DNA of 36,239 bases from a virus: positions 1 through 36,239 of the IMG/VR virus record IMGVR_UViG_3300007538_000076; one strand, given 5' to 3'. Positions 27,445 through 34,530 of this stretch are shown here, one piece after another. Below the pieces are notes generated by a model. It was not told where the DNA came from and did not search any database. It saw only the letters and a program-made list of their open reading frames with translations. The position numbers and the translations under genes are program-made. Every line of letters starts with the position of its first letter. Position 1 is the first letter of the stretch.

Positions 27445-28086
27445 ATGGCAAACTGCTCATGGTGTTACGGTGCTGGTCATAACCGGCGCTCTTGTCCTCG
27501 GCGTTCAGACGAAGCTAAAAAAAGAGATCCTAAGCCTCGTTGCAGTTACTGTAATTGGAAAGGCATTTATGAGGGTAGCTCTGACCATAACCGTAGAAAC
27601 TGCCCGACCCTAAAGGCAGACTTGCAAGAAGCGTACCGCATTAACTCAATCTATCGCAAAGGCGCAATTGAAATTTTGTCAGAAAATGGTGTTGGTCCTG
27701 GCTCGCTGATTGTCAGGAGCGAATATGGTTGGTCTGCGGACAACAAATACGTAGCTTGCGAAAGACCCTATATTATTCGTTCTTTGTCTTGGGATACGTT
27801 TTCAACTCATGTTGGTAGCTGGCTTCCTGCTTTCACAGCAAGCCCATTGAGCGAAATCGGTCGATTCCGGCAAATCAACGCCCTTATGCCGATTGTTAAT
27901 GGTGAAACTTGGATTTGGGATGAAGATGCAAGTCAATGGATCAAAACTGTATCCCATTATACGCTTGACAGGCATATCAACCATAATGCATGTTTGACAG
28001 CAGGAAGTTTTAACGCTTCTGATTCATGGTTGGCAGGATATAATCCTGCGATCTCTCAGCTTTGGAGAAATTCAAGAAAACCTTAA
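27445..28086 (+). CDS. zinc-knuckle protein, copy 1
   Basis: 213 aa from ATG 27445 with AAGGAG at 27429-27434. Two zinc knuckles: CSWCYGAGHNRRSC (C-x2-C-x4-H-x4-C) near residue 4 and a longer variant CSYCNWKGIYEGSSDHNRRNC near 33. CCHC knuckles bind single-stranded nucleic acid. Next is a GPGSLIVRSEYGW segment like the GDLV domain, and a C-terminal region ending SWLAGYNPAISQLW that is shared with copy 2. A phage RNA- or ssDNA-binding role is plausible. Confidence 0.8.
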   Translation: MANCSWCYGAGHNRRSCPRRSDEAKKRDPKPRCSYCNWKGIYEGSSDHNRRNCPTLKADLQEAYRINSIYRKGAIEILSENGVGPGSLIVRSEYGWSADNKYVACERPYIIRSLSWDTFSTHVGSWLPAFTASPLSEIGRFRQINALMPIVNGETWIWDEDASQWIKTVSHYTLDRHINHNACLTAGSFNASDSWLAGYNPAISQLWRNSRKP

Positions 28087-28148
28087 AAAAGTTCTTGACA
28101 GATTTGTGCAGTCGGTTATATTGCAAAAGAACAAGAAAGAAGGAGCCT
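28084..28148 (+). repeat. 65-bp direct repeat, copy B
   Basis: Second copy of the repeat at 27374-27438, 710 bp apart; contains the promoter and ribosome site of the next gene. Confidence 0.85.
28095..28122 (+). promoter_or_regulatory. promoter
   Basis: TTGACA 28095-28100, 16-bp spacer, TATATT 28117-28122; identical to the promoter at 27385. Drives 28153. Confidence 0.93.
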
Positions 28149-28152
28149 CAAA

Positions 28153-28836
28153 ATGGCTAGACGCTGCGGATACTGTGGAAACACCGGACATAACCGACGC
28201 ACTTGTCCTTCGGGTATTCAGACCCGTGTAGCGGACACCACCGAGGTCACCGTCGTCAATAAGCGGCGTTGCAGTTACTGTAACTGGAAAGGCGTGCTCG
28301 ACGGTAGTTTTGACCATAACCGTAGAAATTGCCCTATTTTGAACCAAGATTTGCAAAAGGCTTATGCCGAAAATGCAAAGTATAGGTCTGGTATCATTAA
28401 GATTTTTCAAGAGGCTGGTATCGGTCCTGGGTCGCTGGTCTTCGCATATACAAGGTATAATGGCAAGTCTGTTAGAATGCCGCATTTGCTTGAGTCTATT
28501 TCTCTTAAGCTCACCACCTGCCATTGTGGCAGCTACAGCCGACATGCTGTTTATGTTCTCACTCGACCATCTTATGATATTGGTCGCACAGCAGTCTCGT
28601 ATTTTAGACTGCCCCAAGTAAATGGCACTTTCCCCATGTGGGATCCAAAACTTGCATGCTGGAATTTTGTGGACCTTAATAGCCTTTCAGCGAGAACATC
28701 ATCGCATCTGCTTCGAACCCCCAGCATTGATGAAAATATTTCTGCAATTCCAGGTGATTTTGACATTCCTGATGGTTGGCTTTCCGGCGAAGATCGGCAG
28801 ATCTTAGACTTCTGGAAAGAAGTTAGAAAACCTTAA
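28153..28836 (+). CDS. zinc-knuckle protein, copy 2
   Basis: 227 aa, tandem paralogue of 27445. Knuckles CGYCGNTGHNRRTC (5-18) and CSYCNWKGVLDGSFDHNRRNC (40-60); the second is the best conserved block between copies. GIGPGSLVFAYTRY is the GDLV-like segment. The C-termini share DSWLAGY/DGWLSGE and a final RKP. The middle sections have diverged strongly, so the duplication is not recent even though the promoters are identical. Confidence 0.82.
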   Translation: MARRCGYCGNTGHNRRTCPSGIQTRVADTTEVTVVNKRRCSYCNWKGVLDGSFDHNRRNCPILNQDLQKAYAENAKYRSGIIKIFQEAGIGPGSLVFAYTRYNGKSVRMPHLLESISLKLTTCHCGSYSRHAVYVLTRPSYDIGRTAVSYFRLPQVNGTFPMWDPKLACWNFVDLNSLSARTSSHLLRTPSIDENISAIPGDFDIPDGWLSGEDRQILDFWKEVRKP

Positions 28837-28845
28837 AAAAAGTTC

Positions 28846-28873
28846 TTGACAGATTCTCATAGCAGGTTATATT
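28846..28873 (+). promoter_or_regulatory. promoter
   Basis: TTGACA 28846-28851, 16-bp spacer (GATTCTCATAGCAGGT), TATATT 28868-28873. Drives 28898. Confidence 0.93.
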
Positions 28874-28897
28874 GTAAATACCAAAAAGGAGAAGAGC

Positions 28898-30124
28898 ATG
28901 AAGAACAAAAACTTTGACCTCAACATGCATACTGCGCGCCTGCTTCTACAAGAGCCATTCTTTGCTGCCCTGTCTCGGCGTATTGACAAGACCGCTAGCA
29001 CGGCGCTGCCTACTGCCGGTGTTCACTTTAATGAGCATCGTCAACAGTTTGAGTTGCTTTACAACCCTGAGTTTTTTGCGCAACTGAGCGAGCAACACAA
29101 GCTTGGCGTGCTAATGCATGAGTTTTATCACATTATCTTTGAGCATGTTCTTCTCCGTAAGCCAGAAGGGGGTATTCAGAAGATTGACAATATCGCTATG
29201 GACCTTGCGATCAATGGTCTGCCTGAAATGCGTAACAAGATCCCTGGTGAGTCTTGCCCCGGTCCTGTACTTCCTGGCTCCTCCGAGCCTATGAGGGGCT
29301 GTATCCCCGGCGAAGGAATGTTCGCGGATTTCCCTTCCGAAAAGTCTTATGAGTATTACAAGCAAATGCTTGAAGAAAAGTTTGAACAGGATCCGAACAG
29401 CGGCGGCGGCGATGGTGGCGGCGACGGGCTTGGCGACGTAGACTCTATGGACTCTCACGAGGGTTTTGGGCAGGCTTCCGGGACTGACGCTGCTGTAGCT
29501 GCCGAGCGTCTAAAGCAAGCTGTGAGGGATGCAGCAGAAGAGGCTTCAAAGTCTAACAATTGGGGCTCTGTCTCGGCGTCGATGCGCAAGCGTATCATGG
29601 ATTCAATCGCTACTCATATTGACTGGCGCTCTGTCCTGAGATACTTTGTCAAGACTTCTCAGCGCGCCGATAAGCGCTCTACACCCAGGCGTATCAATCG
29701 ACGTTTCCCCAAGATTCACCCCGGTAAGCGCGTGCGGCGACACGCTAAGATCGCTATCAGCATCGATCAGTCTGGCTCTGTATCTGACGCTATGCTCGCT
29801 GCTTTCTTTAGTGAACTTAACAATTTGGCGACCATCGCGGAGTTTACTGTGATCCCGTTTGATACTGAGGTAGCTGAAGACAAGGTTTACACTTGGAAGC
29901 GCGGCGAAAGTCGTGTTTGGGAGCGCGTTTTGACTGGTGGCACTTGCTTCAACGCCCCAACTAACTATGTCAATGAACGTAATTTTGACGGTCACATCAT
30001 CCTGACCGATATGATGGCTCCTAAGCCTGTTGCCAGTCGATGCCAGCGCATGTGGCTAACCGATCAGAACGGAGCTAGCCGCCCGTATTTCCAGACAAAT
30101 GAGCGGGTGATCGCGATTAATTAA
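28898..30124 (+). CDS. HExxH metallopeptidase-like / VWA-like protein (DUF2201 type)
   Basis: 408 aa. The N-terminal part carries HEFYH (74-78), a HExxH zinc motif in a helix (LGVLMHEFYHIIFEHVL). A Gly/Asp-rich linker (168-182) leads to a VWA-like domain with DQSGSVS (290-296), the D-x-S-x-S metal site, and GGTCF plus ILTDM further on. This arrangement matches proteins that pair with MoxR-family ATPases in bacteria, and such an ATPase lies at 31113. The pair may remodel or disable a host complex. GC content is higher than in region 1. The two genes are not adjacent: a pentapeptide gene, a small gene and an empty promoter unit lie between. Confidence 0.83.
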   Translation: MKNKNFDLNMHTARLLLQEPFFAALSRRIDKTASTALPTAGVHFNEHRQQFELLYNPEFFAQLSEQHKLGVLMHEFYHIIFEHVLLRKPEGGIQKIDNIAMDLAINGLPEMRNKIPGESCPGPVLPGSSEPMRGCIPGEGMFADFPSEKSYEYYKQMLEEKFEQDPNSGGGDGGGDGLGDVDSMDSHEGFGQASGTDAAVAAERLKQAVRDAAEEASKSNNWGSVSASMRKRIMDSIATHIDWRSVLRYFVKTSQRADKRSTPRRINRRFPKIHPGKRVRRHAKIAISIDQSGSVSDAMLAAFFSELNNLATIAEFTVIPFDTEVAEDKVYTWKRGESRVWERVLTGGTCFNAPTNYVNERNFDGHIILTDMMAPKPVASRCQRMWLTDQNGASRPYFQTNERVIAIN

Positions 30125-30132
30125 AAAAGTTC

Positions 30133-30160
30133 TTGACTTATTCTCGCAGCGCGTTACATT
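30133..30160 (+). promoter_or_regulatory. promoter with TTGACT
   Basis: TTGACT 30133-30138 (one change from consensus), 16-bp spacer, TACATT 30155-30160. Drives pentapeptide copy 4. Confidence 0.85.
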
Positions 30161-30183
30161 GTTAGCACCAAAAAGGAAAGGTC

Positions 30184-30660
30184 ATGAATCTATCAAACGG
30201 TTGGTTTCAAAACTTTAACTTTGAAGGCTCTGACTTGAAAGAAGTTGACTTTTCAAATAGCGACCTGACCGACGCTAACCTGATTGGCGCTAACCTGAGA
30301 GGTGCTAACCTGACCAACGCTAATCTGTCATACACTTACCTGCACGGCGCTTACCTGATTGGCGCTAACCTGAGAGGTGCTAACCTGACCAACGCTAACC
30401 TGACCAGCGCTAACCTGAGATACGCTTACCTGACCGGCGCTAACCTGCACGGCGCTTACCTGATCGGCGCTAACCTGACCAGCGCTAACCTGAGATACGC
30501 TAATCTGTCATACACTTGCCTGACCGGCGCTTACCTGATTGGCGCTTACCTGAGAGGTGCTGACCTTTTCCGCACTAAGCTGACCCGCGCTAAATACAGT
30601 GAAGCTACTGTTTTTCCTATTAATTTTGATCCCATTAAGGCTCGCATGATCAAAGTCTAA
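30184..30660 (+). CDS. pentapeptide-repeat protein, copy 4
   Basis: 158 aa. Head identical to copy 5 up to GSDLKE; many LTNAN, LTSAN, LRYAN, LIGAN units; tail SEATVFP, FDPIKARMIKV. The block NLSYTYLHGAYLIGANLRGA is echoed later as NLSYTCLTGAYLIGAYLRGA, an internal duplication of several units. Position between the VWA-like gene and its ATPase suggests a later insertion. Confidence 0.92.
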   Translation: MNLSNGWFQNFNFEGSDLKEVDFSNSDLTDANLIGANLRGANLTNANLSYTYLHGAYLIGANLRGANLTNANLTSANLRYAYLTGANLHGAYLIGANLTSANLRYANLSYTCLTGAYLIGAYLRGADLFRTKLTRAKYSEATVFPINFDPIKARMIKV

Positions 30661-30669
30661 AAAAAGTTC

Positions 30670-30697
30670 TTGACAGCCTACCACGGCATGTTATATT
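30670..30697 (+). promoter_or_regulatory. promoter
   Basis: TTGACA 30670-30675, 16-bp spacer, TATATT 30692-30697. Drives 30721. Confidence 0.92.
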
Positions 30698-30720
30698 GTT
30701 GTAGACAAGAGGAGTTATCA

Positions 30721-30975
30721 ATGTTTGAAGATGAGATTAATGCTGTTCTTTCGGCTACAAAACACTATTTCGATATTGAGACTTACGTTGAAACTGGTGG
30801 ATGCTCCTATGTCATTGTCTTCTTCAAGGAAGGGGATAGATACGGATTCTCTATTGAAAACGGGTGGCGAAGCACTATAGTAACTTGGGCTACCTCGAAT
30901 AGTCAAAACTTTGTAGATGGTTGGGAGCACGCATTGCGAGAAGCCTTCAACGAGATTGACTTTTCAGAAGAATAA
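30721..30975 (+). CDS. small protein, unknown
   Basis: 84 aa with GAGGAG upstream of ATG 30721. Helix, then beta strands (CSYVIVFFKEGDRYGFSIENGW), then helix (FVDGWEHALREAFNEI). No family recognised. Confidence 0.75.
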   Translation: MFEDEINAVLSATKHYFDIETYVETGGCSYVIVFFKEGDRYGFSIENGWRSTIVTWATSNSQNFVDGWEHALREAFNEIDFSEE

Positions 30976-30984
30976 AAAAACTTC

Positions 30985-31012
30985 TTGACAGATTGAACTA
31001 TCAGGTTATATT
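30985..31012 (+). promoter_or_regulatory. orphan promoter without a gene
   Basis: TTGACA 30985-30990, 16-bp spacer (GATTGAACTATCAGGT), TATATT 31007-31012. Only a 7-codon frame (MNEREEL, 31017-31040) follows before the next promoter. It looks like a cassette whose gene was deleted. Confidence 0.88.
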
Positions 31013-31056
31013 GTAAATGAACGAGAGAGAAGAACTTTAAAAAAATAAAAAAGTTC

Positions 31057-31085
31057 TTGACAGACAAACCCAAACAAGCTACATT
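31057..31085 (+). promoter_or_regulatory. promoter
   Basis: TTGACA 31057-31062, 17-bp spacer, TACATT 31080-31085. Drives the ATPase gene at 31113. Confidence 0.87.
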
Positions 31086-31112
31086 AGCTATGTACTAAAG
31101 AGGAGAGTAGAA

Positions 31113-32177
31113 ATGGCTACCATCGACTTTGCAACCTTCCTTGGTTTTATTGACCACGTTCTTGACGCTCGTTTCCCGGTCCTTATCCGTGGTCGCCACG
31201 GTGTCGGTAAGTCTGAAGTTGTCTATCAGACCGCTGCACGACGTGGGCTCGACGTGGTAGAGCGCCGCGCTTCTCAAATGACAGAAGGTGATCTGCTTGG
31301 TCTTCCCGACACCGCCGACCTCTCCGATGGTCGCAAGGCTACAACGTGGAATGCGCCCGATTGGCTTGTCACCGCTTGCACTGAGCCGGTTGTTCTCTTC
31401 TTGGATGAAGTTGACCGCGCGACTGTGGAGGTTCGACAAGGGCTTTTCGAGTTGACTGACTCTCGCAAGATCAACGGCTGGCATCTTCACCCAGGAACCC
31501 TTGTGCTCGCCGCTGTCAATGGTGGTGAAAATGGAGCGCAGTATCAGGTTGGTGAAATGGACCCTGCTGAACTTGACCGCTGGACAGTCTATGATATTGA
31601 GCCGTCCGTTGAAGACTGGCTCAATTGGGCGAATGGCAAGGTTGATCCTATCCTTTGGGATTTCATCAACGCGGAGCGTGCTCACCTTGAGCACGGCGGC
31701 GAGCACGAGCCTAACAAAGTTTACCCTTCTCGCCGCTCCTGGGTTCGCTTCAATGGAGTTGGTACTAGTGCTAACGTCTTTAAGCAAGGCGCAGATCTAA
31801 ATGTGCTCTTCAACCTTGCTATGGGTTTTGTTGGCTTCGAAGCGGCTATCAAGCTTCGCGATTTTGTCAACAACTATCAGTATCAAGTGTCGGTTGAAGA
31901 TCTGATTGACCGGGGACAGATTGACCGTACTAGCTCTTGGGGGATCAACGATCACTCCGCTATGGTCGAAAAGCTTACTGCTTCCGGCATCTTCTCGGAG
32001 TCTGATTGGAGTCAGGATCGGATCGTTAACCTCGCTGAGTATTTCATCGCCCTTCCCTCTGAGGTCGCTCTCAAGCTTTGGGCTGTGATGGGCGCTGCTA
32101 ACAATATCTCACTTGTGAAGGCGATTCACCCCCTGATCGCTGACCAGATCGTCAAGCTAATCAAGGTTGAGAGCTAA
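31113..32177 (+). CDS. MoxR-family AAA+ ATPase
   Basis: 354 aa with GAGGAGAG upstream. Walker A GRHGVGKS (27-34), Walker B VVLFLDE (93-99), sensor-1 Asn136 in LAAVNGG, and EMDPAELDRW, the sensor-2/arginine region typical of MoxR proteins. MoxR ATPases act with VWA-domain partners to activate or remodel enzymes; the natural partner here is 28898. The C-terminal third is helical and not recognised. Codon use is GC-richer than in the small genes around it, suggesting the pair was acquired together. Confidence 0.88.
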   Translation: MATIDFATFLGFIDHVLDARFPVLIRGRHGVGKSEVVYQTAARRGLDVVERRASQMTEGDLLGLPDTADLSDGRKATTWNAPDWLVTACTEPVVLFLDEVDRATVEVRQGLFELTDSRKINGWHLHPGTLVLAAVNGGENGAQYQVGEMDPAELDRWTVYDIEPSVEDWLNWANGKVDPILWDFINAERAHLEHGGEHEPNKVYPSRRSWVRFNGVGTSANVFKQGADLNVLFNLAMGFVGFEAAIKLRDFVNNYQYQVSVEDLIDRGQIDRTSSWGINDHSAMVEKLTASGIFSESDWSQDRIVNLAEYFIALPSEVALKLWAVMGAANNISLVKAIHPLIADQIVKLIKVES

Positions 32178-32180
32178 CTT

Positions 32181-32393
32181 GTGAGCGTTGAGGGTTGCTC
32201 GCCTAAGTTTTTCTTAGGCGAGCTAGTTGTTTACAACAAAAGCTTGAGCGCTATAGTATCTGAACATCTTGGCGTAGGCTATATTACAAATAACGATCAT
32301 AAAGGTTCTTACGAAGTTTATTTTGAAAAAAAGAAAAAGACCTTGCGCTTCTCTGAAGAAGTGTTATATAGTCTCATGAGAGAAGAAAAATGA
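32181..32393 (+). CDS. small GELV-family protein with 5' hairpin
   Basis: 70 aa from GTG 32181, 3 nt after the ATPase stop with only a weak upstream purine site. Core FLGELVVYNKS, GVGYITNND and YEVYFEKKKKTL belongs to the GDLV family. Its first codons contain a perfect 11-bp hairpin (32197-32223). Overlaps the next gene by ATGA. Confidence 0.7.
   Translation: MSVEGCSPKFFLGELVVYNKSLSAIVSEHLGVGYITNNDHKGSYEVYFEKKKKTLRFSEEVLYSLMREEK
32197..32223 (+). promoter_or_regulatory. coding-region hairpin
   Basis: GCTCGCCTAAG / CTTAGGCGAGC, 11 bp perfect, loop TTTTT, starting 16 nt after GTG 32181. No T run follows, so it is not a normal terminator. It may slow ribosomes or protect the upstream ATPase message end. 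Confidence 0.6.
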
Positions 32394-32647
32394 ATAATCC
32401 AAAGCCAGGAGATTTGTTGATACCAGTAGACGGAGGAGAACCGGCGATTGTTTTGGAGATCCGGGTAAATCGTCGGCATAAATCCATCTACGGTAAAAAG
32501 CCTGGAATGTGGCAAAAGAAATCCCTAAGACGTGTAGAATACTTGATTTTTCAAAATGGTAGACAAAGCTGGATCCCTGATATTCTACTAAAAGCGAGAT
32601 ATGATCTCGCAAAGGTTGAAGAAAATGAAGAAAGTGAAGAAGATTAA
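32390..32647 (+). CDS. small GDLL-family protein
   Basis: 85 aa, ATGA overlap. PKPGDLLIPVDGGEPAIVLEIRV and YLIFQNGRQSWIPDILL are the family strands; a basic insertion (RRHKSIYGKKPGMWQKK) is unusual. The acidic tail overlaps the next gene. Confidence 0.72.
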   Translation: MNNPKPGDLLIPVDGGEPAIVLEIRVNRRHKSIYGKKPGMWQKKSLRRVEYLIFQNGRQSWIPDILLKARYDLAKVEENEESEED

Positions 32648-32762
32648 GTCTCGTAACTGGCTCGCCGTGCATGCTCATAACCGGCGTGCATATACGGCTA
32701 AAAACAAGCGAGCCGAAAAATCTAAGAAGGCTTGTAGAAAAAAGGTTGACAGTTCTCACTAG
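32625..32762 (+). CDS. very basic mini-protein
   Basis: 45 aa from ATG 32625, overlapping the previous gene by 23 bp, with AAAGG upstream. About 40% Lys/Arg/His: KKVKKIKSRNWLAVHAHNRRA then KNKRAEKSKKACRKK. I recall similar RN-LAV-AH basic mini-proteins in marine phages; nucleic-acid binding is likely from charge. The 3' end contains the next promoter. Confidence 0.7.
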   Translation: MKKVKKIKSRNWLAVHAHNRRAYTAKNKRAEKSKKACRKKVDSSH

Positions 32763-32773
32763 CAGGTTATATT
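32746..32773 (+). promoter_or_regulatory. promoter inside a gene end
   Basis: TTGACA 32746-32751, 16-bp spacer, TATATT 32768-32773. Drives pentapeptide copy 5. Confidence 0.9.
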
Positions 32774-32796
32774 GTTGACACCATAAAGGAAAGGTC

Positions 32797-33345
32797 ATGA
32801 ATCTATCAAACGGCTGGTTTCAAAACTTTAACTTTGAAGGCTCTGACTTGAAAGAAGCTGACTTTTCAAATAGCGACCTGACCCGCGCTAACCTGAGATC
32901 CGCTAACCTGAGATCCGCTAGCTTGTCTGGCGCTGACCTGAGATACGCTAACCTGTATTACGCTAACCTGATCAGCGCTGACCTGACCCGCGCTGACCTG
33001 ACCCGCGCTGACCTGACCCGCGCTGACCTGAGATGCGCTAACCTGACCGGCGCTAACCTGAGATCCGCTAACCTGTACCGCGCTATCCTGATTGACGCTA
33101 ACCTGATTGACGCTGACCTGTATTGCGCTTTTCTGACCAGCGCTGACCTGAGAACCGCTGACCTGACCGGCGCTGACCTGACCAACGCTATCTTGTACCA
33201 CGCCAACCTGACTGGCGCTAACCTGTCCAGCGCTGACCTTCGCGCTGACCTGAGATGCGCTAACCTGACCGACGCTGTATACAACGAAGCTACTGTTTTT
33301 GATGATGATTTTGATCCCATTAAAGCTGGCATGATCAAAATCTAA
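32797..33345 (+). CDS. pentapeptide-repeat protein, copy 5
   Basis: 182 aa, the longest copy. Head as in copy 4; three consecutive LTRAD units (about 32985-33030); tail NEATVFD, FDPIKAGMIKI. Near 33229-33250 the register slips: SADLR-ADLR-CANL lacks one residue, as expected from an unequal exchange between CGCGCT and ACCTGA units. Pentapeptide helices normally tolerate few such slips, so this may distort or end the coil. Confidence 0.92.
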   Translation: MNLSNGWFQNFNFEGSDLKEADFSNSDLTRANLRSANLRSASLSGADLRYANLYYANLISADLTRADLTRADLTRADLRCANLTGANLRSANLYRAILIDANLIDADLYCAFLTSADLRTADLTGADLTNAILYHANLTGANLSSADLRADLRCANLTDAVYNEATVFDDDFDPIKAGMIKI

Positions 33346-33354
33346 AAAAAGTTC

Positions 33355-33382
33355 TTGACTCATTGAACTATCAGGTTATATT
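33355..33382 (+). promoter_or_regulatory. promoter with TTGACT
   Basis: TTGACT 33355-33360, 16-bp spacer (CATTGAACTATCAGGT), TATATT 33377-33382. Drives 33408. Confidence 0.88.
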
Positions 33383-33407
33383 GTCAGTACCAAAAGGAGA
33401 GAAGAAC

Positions 33408-33635
33408 ATGAGCTATATGATTGTTCGCTTTTATGATGCTCCAAGTGTTTCCAATATCATTATCGCTGATGGATTGACGCTGGAAGAAGCTCAGGAGCAT
33501 TGCAGTTCGCCAGATTCAAGTTCTCGCACTTCTACCGATCCTGAAGTTGAGGACCATACGCGGATTTATGGACATTGGCAGGATGATTATGTTCCTTCAT
33601 CCCCTGATGACGATAGCTGGCGAGATCGAATCTAA
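33408..33635 (+). CDS. small 'LTLEEAQEHC' protein, copy 2
   Basis: 75 aa from ATG 33408 with AAGGAGAG upstream. MIVRFYDAP, GLTLEEAQEHCSSPDSSSRT and YGHWQDDY match the protein at 22231; it has an extra acidic tail. The two copies lie 11 kb apart, showing dispersal of cassette genes. Confidence 0.8.
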   Translation: MSYMIVRFYDAPSVSNIIIADGLTLEEAQEHCSSPDSSSRTSTDPEVEDHTRIYGHWQDDYVPSSPDDDSWRDRI

Positions 33636-33644
33636 AAAAACTTC

Positions 33645-33672
33645 TTGACAAACTCTCATAGCAAGTTAAATT
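33645..33672 (+). promoter_or_regulatory. promoter
   Basis: TTGACA 33645-33650, 16-bp spacer (AACTCTCATAGCAAGT), TAAATT 33667-33672. Drives 33698. Confidence 0.88.
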
Positions 33673-33697
33673 GGTAGTACCAAAAGGAGAGAAGAGC

Positions 33698-33895
33698 ATG
33701 ACTTATACTGCGATTTTGATCGATAATTTCGCGAAGACCTTCACTCGCCCGCTATGCCTGTATAGCCAGTCTAGCCCTAACGACGCATACCGCGAGGCGA
33801 GCCGCCTCGCTGAAGATTGGGAGGAGGTAATGCTTATTCTCCCCGGCGACGTAAGCCCGGCATATATCGATCCTGACGTGTTTGAAGAGGACTAA
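33698..33895 (+). CDS. small protein, paralogue of the gene at 16854
   Basis: 65 aa. TYTAILIDNFAKTFTRPL and AYREASRLAEDWEEVMLILPG match the layout of 16854. GC-rich codon use, compared with AT-rich 16854, suggests independent arrival of the two copies. Function unknown. Confidence 0.75.
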   Translation: MTYTAILIDNFAKTFTRPLCLYSQSSPNDAYREASRLAEDWEEVMLILPGDVSPAYIDPDVFEED

Positions 33896-33904
33896 AAAAA
33901 CTTC

Positions 33905-33932
33905 TTGACAGATTCTCATAGTCGGTTATATT
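33905..33932 (+). promoter_or_regulatory. promoter
   Basis: TTGACA 33905-33910, 16-bp spacer (GATTCTCATAGTCGGT), TATATT 33927-33932. Drives 33958. Confidence 0.93.
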
Positions 33933-33957
33933 GTCATTACCCCAAAGGAGAAAAACT

Positions 33958-34269
33958 ATGAACCTTGCCCAAGAACTTCGTGAGCGAACTGCCGCAGCTA
34001 AAACCGCTTCTTGTATGCATGTGCAAGCCTTTTACGACAAGATTGAGCAATTTTGCCGTGATGCGGCTAGTGTCGGTGAAGAGGAGATCGTTTTTAGTTT
34101 GAAAGGCGCGTATGCTTCTGCCTTTCCAGAAGATGAGGAGTCTATTTTATGTGAAGAGCTTCCCGCTTGGGCTGATGATGCACTAAATCAGGCGCTCTTT
34201 CTTCTGAGAGAGCAGGGGCTACGCACTAGTTATGGTGCTAACCATTATTGCGTAAGTTGGGAAGAATAA
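33958..34269 (+). CDS. small protein, unknown
   Basis: 103 aa, mostly helical (LAQELRERTAAAKTASCMHV, ALNQALFLLREQGL), acidic. AAAGGAG precedes ATG 33958. No family recognised. Confidence 0.75.
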   Translation: MNLAQELRERTAAAKTASCMHVQAFYDKIEQFCRDAASVGEEEIVFSLKGAYASAFPEDEESILCEELPAWADDALNQALFLLREQGLRTSYGANHYCVSWEE

Positions 34270-34290
34270 GAGAACAGCTAAAAAAACTTC

Positions 34291-34318
34291 TTGACAGATT
34301 TAACCAGCGGGTTATATT
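34291..34318 (+). promoter_or_regulatory. promoter
   Basis: TTGACA 34291-34296, 16-bp spacer (GATTTAACCAGCGGGT), TATATT 34313-34318. Drives 34342 and 34527. Confidence 0.92.
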
Positions 34319-34341
34319 GTTTATGCTAAAGAGAGAAGAAT

Positions 34342-34530
34342 ATGAACAACGACGAGATCACTATCACCCTAAATGTCAGAGAGATCCGTAGAAACTTCCA
34401 TGCTTTGGAACATATACGCGCTCTTGGAATGAAACATACTGTAGAAGATTTTGATAAAAAGTGGCATACTGCCTGCACTTTGATGGATCTGATTAAGAAA
34501 GCTGAAGAAGAAAAGGAGAACGAAGAATGA
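34342..34530 (+). CDS. small helical protein, unknown
   Basis: 62 aa. Helical throughout with an acidic end (LIKKAEEEKENEE). The stop overlaps the next ATG (ATGA). No family recognised. Confidence 0.72.
   Translation: MNNDEITITLNVREIRRNFHALEHIRALGMKHTVEDFDKKWHTACTLMDLIKKAEEEKENEE

Noticed and set aside
17732-33363. Long minus-strand frames through the pentapeptide genes (rich in QVSA or RLAP)
   Set aside because: They are shadows of the 15-bp repeats: a repeat length divisible by three keeps other frames open. No ribosome sites or promoters are on that strand.
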